Positions 61,711 to 64,000 of a DNA stretch of 64,000 bases are shown in pieces. The stretch lies in the NCBI RefSeq assembly GCF_014204525.1, contig NZ_JACHLP010000001.1, positions 1-64,000 of the forward strand. The letters are read 5' to 3'. The notes under the pieces are model-generated. The model was not told the origin of the DNA. It did no database searches and worked only from the letters and a program-made list of their open reading frames with translations. This stretch comes from Roseateles oligotrophus (GTDB taxonomy: Bacteria > Pseudomonadota > Gammaproteobacteria > Burkholderiales > Burkholderiaceae_C). The position numbers and the translations under genes were made by a program. The stretch's first letter is position 1; each line of letters starts with the position of its first letter.

Positions 61711-62891
61711 GGCTTGGCGGGGTTTGAGGTGAGAGGGCTTGGCAGGAGCAGGGGCAGGCGCAGCACGGCCCGCGTGCCCATCGGCAAGGCTTGCAAGGAC
61801 AGCGAGGCCTGCTCCCCGTAACGGGTCTGCAGGCGTGAACGGATATTGGCCAGGGCGATGCCATTGCCCGCCCTGCCCTTGCGGCGCGCGCCGGCCTTGC
61901 CGGACTCCAGGCCCAGGCCGTCATCATCCACGCAGATCTCCAGGAACTCGCCCTGGGCATCGCGCAGGGCGCTGACCCGCAGCACGATCTCGCCGCCCTC
62001 GATCTTGGGCTCCAGGCCGTGATGGATGGCGTTTTCGATCAGGGGCTGCAGCAGCAGGGGCGGCAGCAGGGCGCCGCGCAGCTCGGGCGCCAGCGCCAGG
62101 CGGAAGCGCAGGCGCTCGGCCATGCGGATCTGCAACAGGGTCAGATAGCTCTGCGCCATGTCCAGCTCGGCGCCCAGGCTGGTGTCGGCCAGGCGCATCT
62201 GGCTCATGCTGGCGCGCAGATAGTCGGTGAAGGCCTCCAGCATCTGCTTGGCCTTGGCCGTGTCCAGGTCAATCAGGCTCTGCACATTGGCCAGGGTGTT
62301 GAAGAGGAAATGCGGCTCGATCTGGGCCTGCAGCAGGCGCAGCTGGGCGTCGGAGGCTTGCAGTTGCAAGGTTTGGTGATGGATGCGGAACTTCCAGAAC
62401 ACCCAGTTCAGCGCGGTGATCACGAGGCTGATCAGCAGGAAGTTCCGCAGATGCTCGGCATTGCTGACGAATTCCCACAAGGCGTTCGATGCCGTGATCC
62501 AGCCCAGCACCAGCAAGGCCACCGACATGCCCAGGGCCGAACCAAAGAGCGAGAACAAGGGAAAGAAGACCCAGGCCCAGCCACCCCGTCGGCGCAAGGC
62601 CAGGGCTTGCAAAATGCGTTCGGGGGCCAGCAGTTCGAAGCTGCGGAACAGGGCGTGGAAGGTCAGCGAGATGCAGCCGGCCACGATCAGGCTGCCCGCA
62701 AAAGTGCGATTCAACCAATGCCAATCGCCCAATCTTTGCTGCAGCAGCGCCGGAATGACGGTAAACACCAGGGCAAAGCCCAGCGCAATCGCAAAGTCAA
62801 TCAGCAGCCTGGCCCAGGCCGGCTCCGGCCTGTGCTTTCGCAGCACAAAGAAATGCTTGAGCGCGTGGCTCATGGTGGTTCGAAAACTCAT
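61707..62891 (-). CDS. LytS/AlgZ-type membrane sensor histidine kinase
   Basis: A ~394-residue kinase with four to five N-terminal membrane segments (about 27-50, 65-85, 105-130, 150-168), a short coiled coil (LQLQASDAQLRLLQAQIEPHFLFNTL, in parts), the phosphorylated His194 in IEPHFLFNTLANVQ, and an ATPase domain LLLQPLIENAIHHGLEP with DDDGLGLE and GIALANIRSRLQTRYG. It lacks a periplasmic sensor domain, so it probably senses membrane state or a small ligand in its membrane region. Starts at 62891 or 62873 are both possible. The pair is typical of Burkholderiales AlgZ/AlgR-like systems. Confidence 0.88.
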   Translation of the reverse strand: MSFRTTMSHALKHFFVLRKHRPEPAWARLLIDFAIALGFALVFTVIPALLQQRLGDWHWLNRTFAGSLIVAGCISLTFHALFRSFELLAPERILQALALRRRGGWAWVFFPLFSLFGSALGMSVALLVLGWITASNALWEFVSNAEHLRNFLLISLVITALNWVFWKFRIHHQTLQLQASDAQLRLLQAQIEPHFLFNTLANVQSLIDLDTAKAKQMLEAFTDYLRASMSQMRLADTSLGAELDMAQSYLTLLQIRMAERLRFRLALAPELRGALLPPLLLQPLIENAIHHGLEPKIEGGEIVLRVSALRDAQGEFLEICVDDDGLGLESGKAGARRKGRAGNGIALANIRSRLQTRYGEQASLSLQALPMGTRAVLRLPLLLPSPLTSNPAKP

Positions 62892-62996
62892 GCGGGCAAG
62901 TGTAGAGAGGCATGGCCCGCCGCCGCCGACCCGGCGCGACGAATCGACAGCCTCGCTGACGGATGGCAAGCCGCTCAACTGACAGCGCCGACTGCA

Positions 62997-63002
62997 TACA
63001 AT
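62997..63002 (+). promoter_or_regulatory. Candidate -10 element for the phosphomannomutase gene
   Basis: TACAAT in the divergent region between the kinase gene and the mutase gene. The mutase has its own GGAG ribosome site (63064-63067), so its leader would be about 64 bases. The same TACAAT hexamer stands before ribB in this window, suggesting it is the local housekeeping -10. Confidence 0.4.
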
Positions 63003-63072
63003 CCGGCCTCGTCGCGCGGGCGCCTGTGCTGCCACAGGGCCAATCCAAGGCGCATCCCACTCTGGAGAATTC

Positions 63073-64000
63073 ATGCAAGTTCAAGCCTCGGCCTTCAAGG
63101 CCTATGACATCCGCGGCGTCGTGGGCACGGCCCTGACCGAGGAGTTGGCCGAACACCTGGGCCGCGCCTTCGGCACCGAAGCGCGCAAGCTGAAGGAAAA
63201 AGCCGTGGCCGTGGGCCGCGATGGCCGCCTGTCCGGCCCCGGCCTGGCCGCCGCCCTGATCCGTGGCCTGCAATCCACCGGTCTGGATGTGGTCGACCTG
63301 GGGGCCGTCACCACCCCCATGCTGTACTACGTGGCCGCCACCCGCGCCAAGCATGGCTGCAATAGCGGCATCATGGTCACCGGCAGCCACAACCCCAAGG
63401 ACTACAACGGCTTCAAGATGGTGCTGAAGGGCGCCGCCGTGTTCGGCGAGCAGATCCAGGACCTGCGCCGCCGCATCGAGGCCGAGGACTATGCCTCAGG
63501 CACGGGCCGCAGCGCCGCTATGGACATCGTGCCCGAGTACATCCACCGCATCGTCAAGGATTGCAAGCTCAAGCGCCGCATGAAGGTGGTGGTGGACAGC
63601 GGCAACGGCATTCCCGGCGCCACCGCCCCCGCCATCCTGCGCGCCCTGGGCTGCGAGGTGATCGACATCTACTCCAAGGTCGATGGCGACTTCCCCAACC
63701 ACCATCCCGACCCTTCGCGCCCCGAGAATCTGGAAGACCTGAAGCGCATCGTCCACGCCTGCGATGCCGAGCTGGGCCTGGCCTTCGACGGCGACGGCGA
63801 CCGCCTCGGCGTGGTCACCAAGGACGGCCAGATGATCATGCCGGACCGGCAGATCATGCTGTTCGCCGCCGACATCCTCAAGCGCAAGCCGGGCGCGGAA
63901 ATCATCTTCGACGTCAAGTGCAGCCAGCGCCTGGCGCCCTGGATCGTCCAGCACGGCGGCAAGCCCCTGATGTGGAAGACCGGCCACAGCTTCGCCAAGG
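63073..64000 (+). CDS. Phosphomannomutase/phosphoglucomutase (partial, N-terminal part)
   Basis: The first ~309 residues of an alpha-D-phosphohexomutase; the rest is beyond the window edge. It interconverts mannose- or glucose-6-phosphate and the 1-phosphate, feeding LPS, capsule and exopolysaccharide synthesis. Seen are KAYDIRGV, the catalytic Ser105 in MVTGSHNPKDYNGFK, the metal-binding loop FDGDGDRLG (from about 238), and CSQRLAPWI. It resembles AlgC/ManB-type bifunctional mutases. A GGAG ribosome site precedes ATG 63073. It diverges from the LytS-type kinase. Confidence 0.93.
   Translation, partial: MQVQASAFKAYDIRGVVGTALTEELAEHLGRAFGTEARKLKEKAVAVGRDGRLSGPGLAAALIRGLQSTGLDVVDLGAVTTPMLYYVAATRAKHGCNSGIMVTGSHNPKDYNGFKMVLKGAAVFGEQIQDLRRRIEAEDYASGTGRSAAMDIVPEYIHRIVKDCKLKRRMKVVVDSGNGIPGATAPAILRALGCEVIDIYSKVDGDFPNHHPDPSRPENLEDLKRIVHACDAELGLAFDGDGDRLGVVTKDGQMIMPDRQIMLFAADILKRKPGAEIIFDVKCSQRLAPWIVQHGGKPLMWKTGHSFAK

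Overview
The window is high-GC DNA, densely packed with genes that often overlap by 4 bp (ATGA or GTGA). It most likely comes from a betaproteobacterium of the order Burkholderiales, in the Roseateles/Paucibacter/Rubrivivax neighbourhood. The basis for this is gene order (glyA-nrdR, then minor pilins, then ribD-ribB-ribH-nusB), a glyA leader that reads as a ZTP riboswitch, a RibB protein with a decayed RibA half, an MSHA-type pilus locus, and intergenic palindromic repeats of the kind common in this order. The genus is an inference. No rRNA, tRNA, CRISPR array, transposase, integrase or phage gene was seen.

Layout. 1-5.8 kb: the start of livH, a DctB/DctD-type sigma-54 two-component pair, an orphan periplasmic amino-acid-binding protein and a MobA-like nucleotidyltransferase. 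6-11.8 kb: pdxH faces a five-gene metal cluster made of a ZnuD-type TonB receptor, a DUF2946-like protein, a DUF3299 protein, an FtsX-type permease with a His/Asp/Glu-rich insert, and an ATPase. 11.9-18.3 kb: a giant AsmA/DUF748 envelope protein, an ElyC/YdcF protein and ubiD. 18.5-21.4 kb: a lytic transglycosylase, the ZTP riboswitch, glyA and nrdR. 21.5-26.6 kb: six minor pilin genes (fimT, pilE-like, fimT-like, pilW, pilX, pilV) without pilY1. 26.7-31 kb: rdgC, ribD, ribBX, ribH and nusB. 31-34.8 kb: an aminotransferase, then ybgC-tolQ-tolR-tolA, where the Tol operon stops without tolB-pal.

34.8-38.3 kb: a 143-bp palindromic element, then a leftward operon for a bufferin/Gig-type ribosomally made metal-binding peptide (DUF2282 precursor, DUF692/MNIO enzyme, DUF2063 partner, DoxX protein). 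It diverges from an ECF sigma factor and a small zinc-finger anti-sigma gene. 38.4-55.9 kb: a 14-gene MSHA-type pilus locus that runs from two secretion ATPases through a platform protein, major pilin, minor pilins, a 1334-residue MshQ adhesin-like protein and assembly proteins to the MshL secretin. The first ATPase carries four MshEN-type motifs, suggesting unusually strong cyclic-di-GMP control. 55.9-56.6 kb: a gene-free stretch filled by a ~590-bp inverted repeat. 56.6-62.9 kb (all leftward): a tungstate ABC transporter (tupB, tupC, tupA) with a perfect 25-bp inverted repeat inside it, a DMT exporter, an AlkA glycosylase and a LytS/LytR-type two-component system. 63.1-64 kb: the start of a phosphomannomutase/phosphoglucomutase gene.

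Common themes are envelope and surface structures (two pilin sets, Tol, AsmA-like, transglycosylase), metal handling (zinc-type cluster, copper/gold-type bufferin operon, tungstate uptake) and core cofactor metabolism (PLP, ubiquinone, one-carbon, riboflavin). Functions come from reading motifs by eye; no database search was possible.
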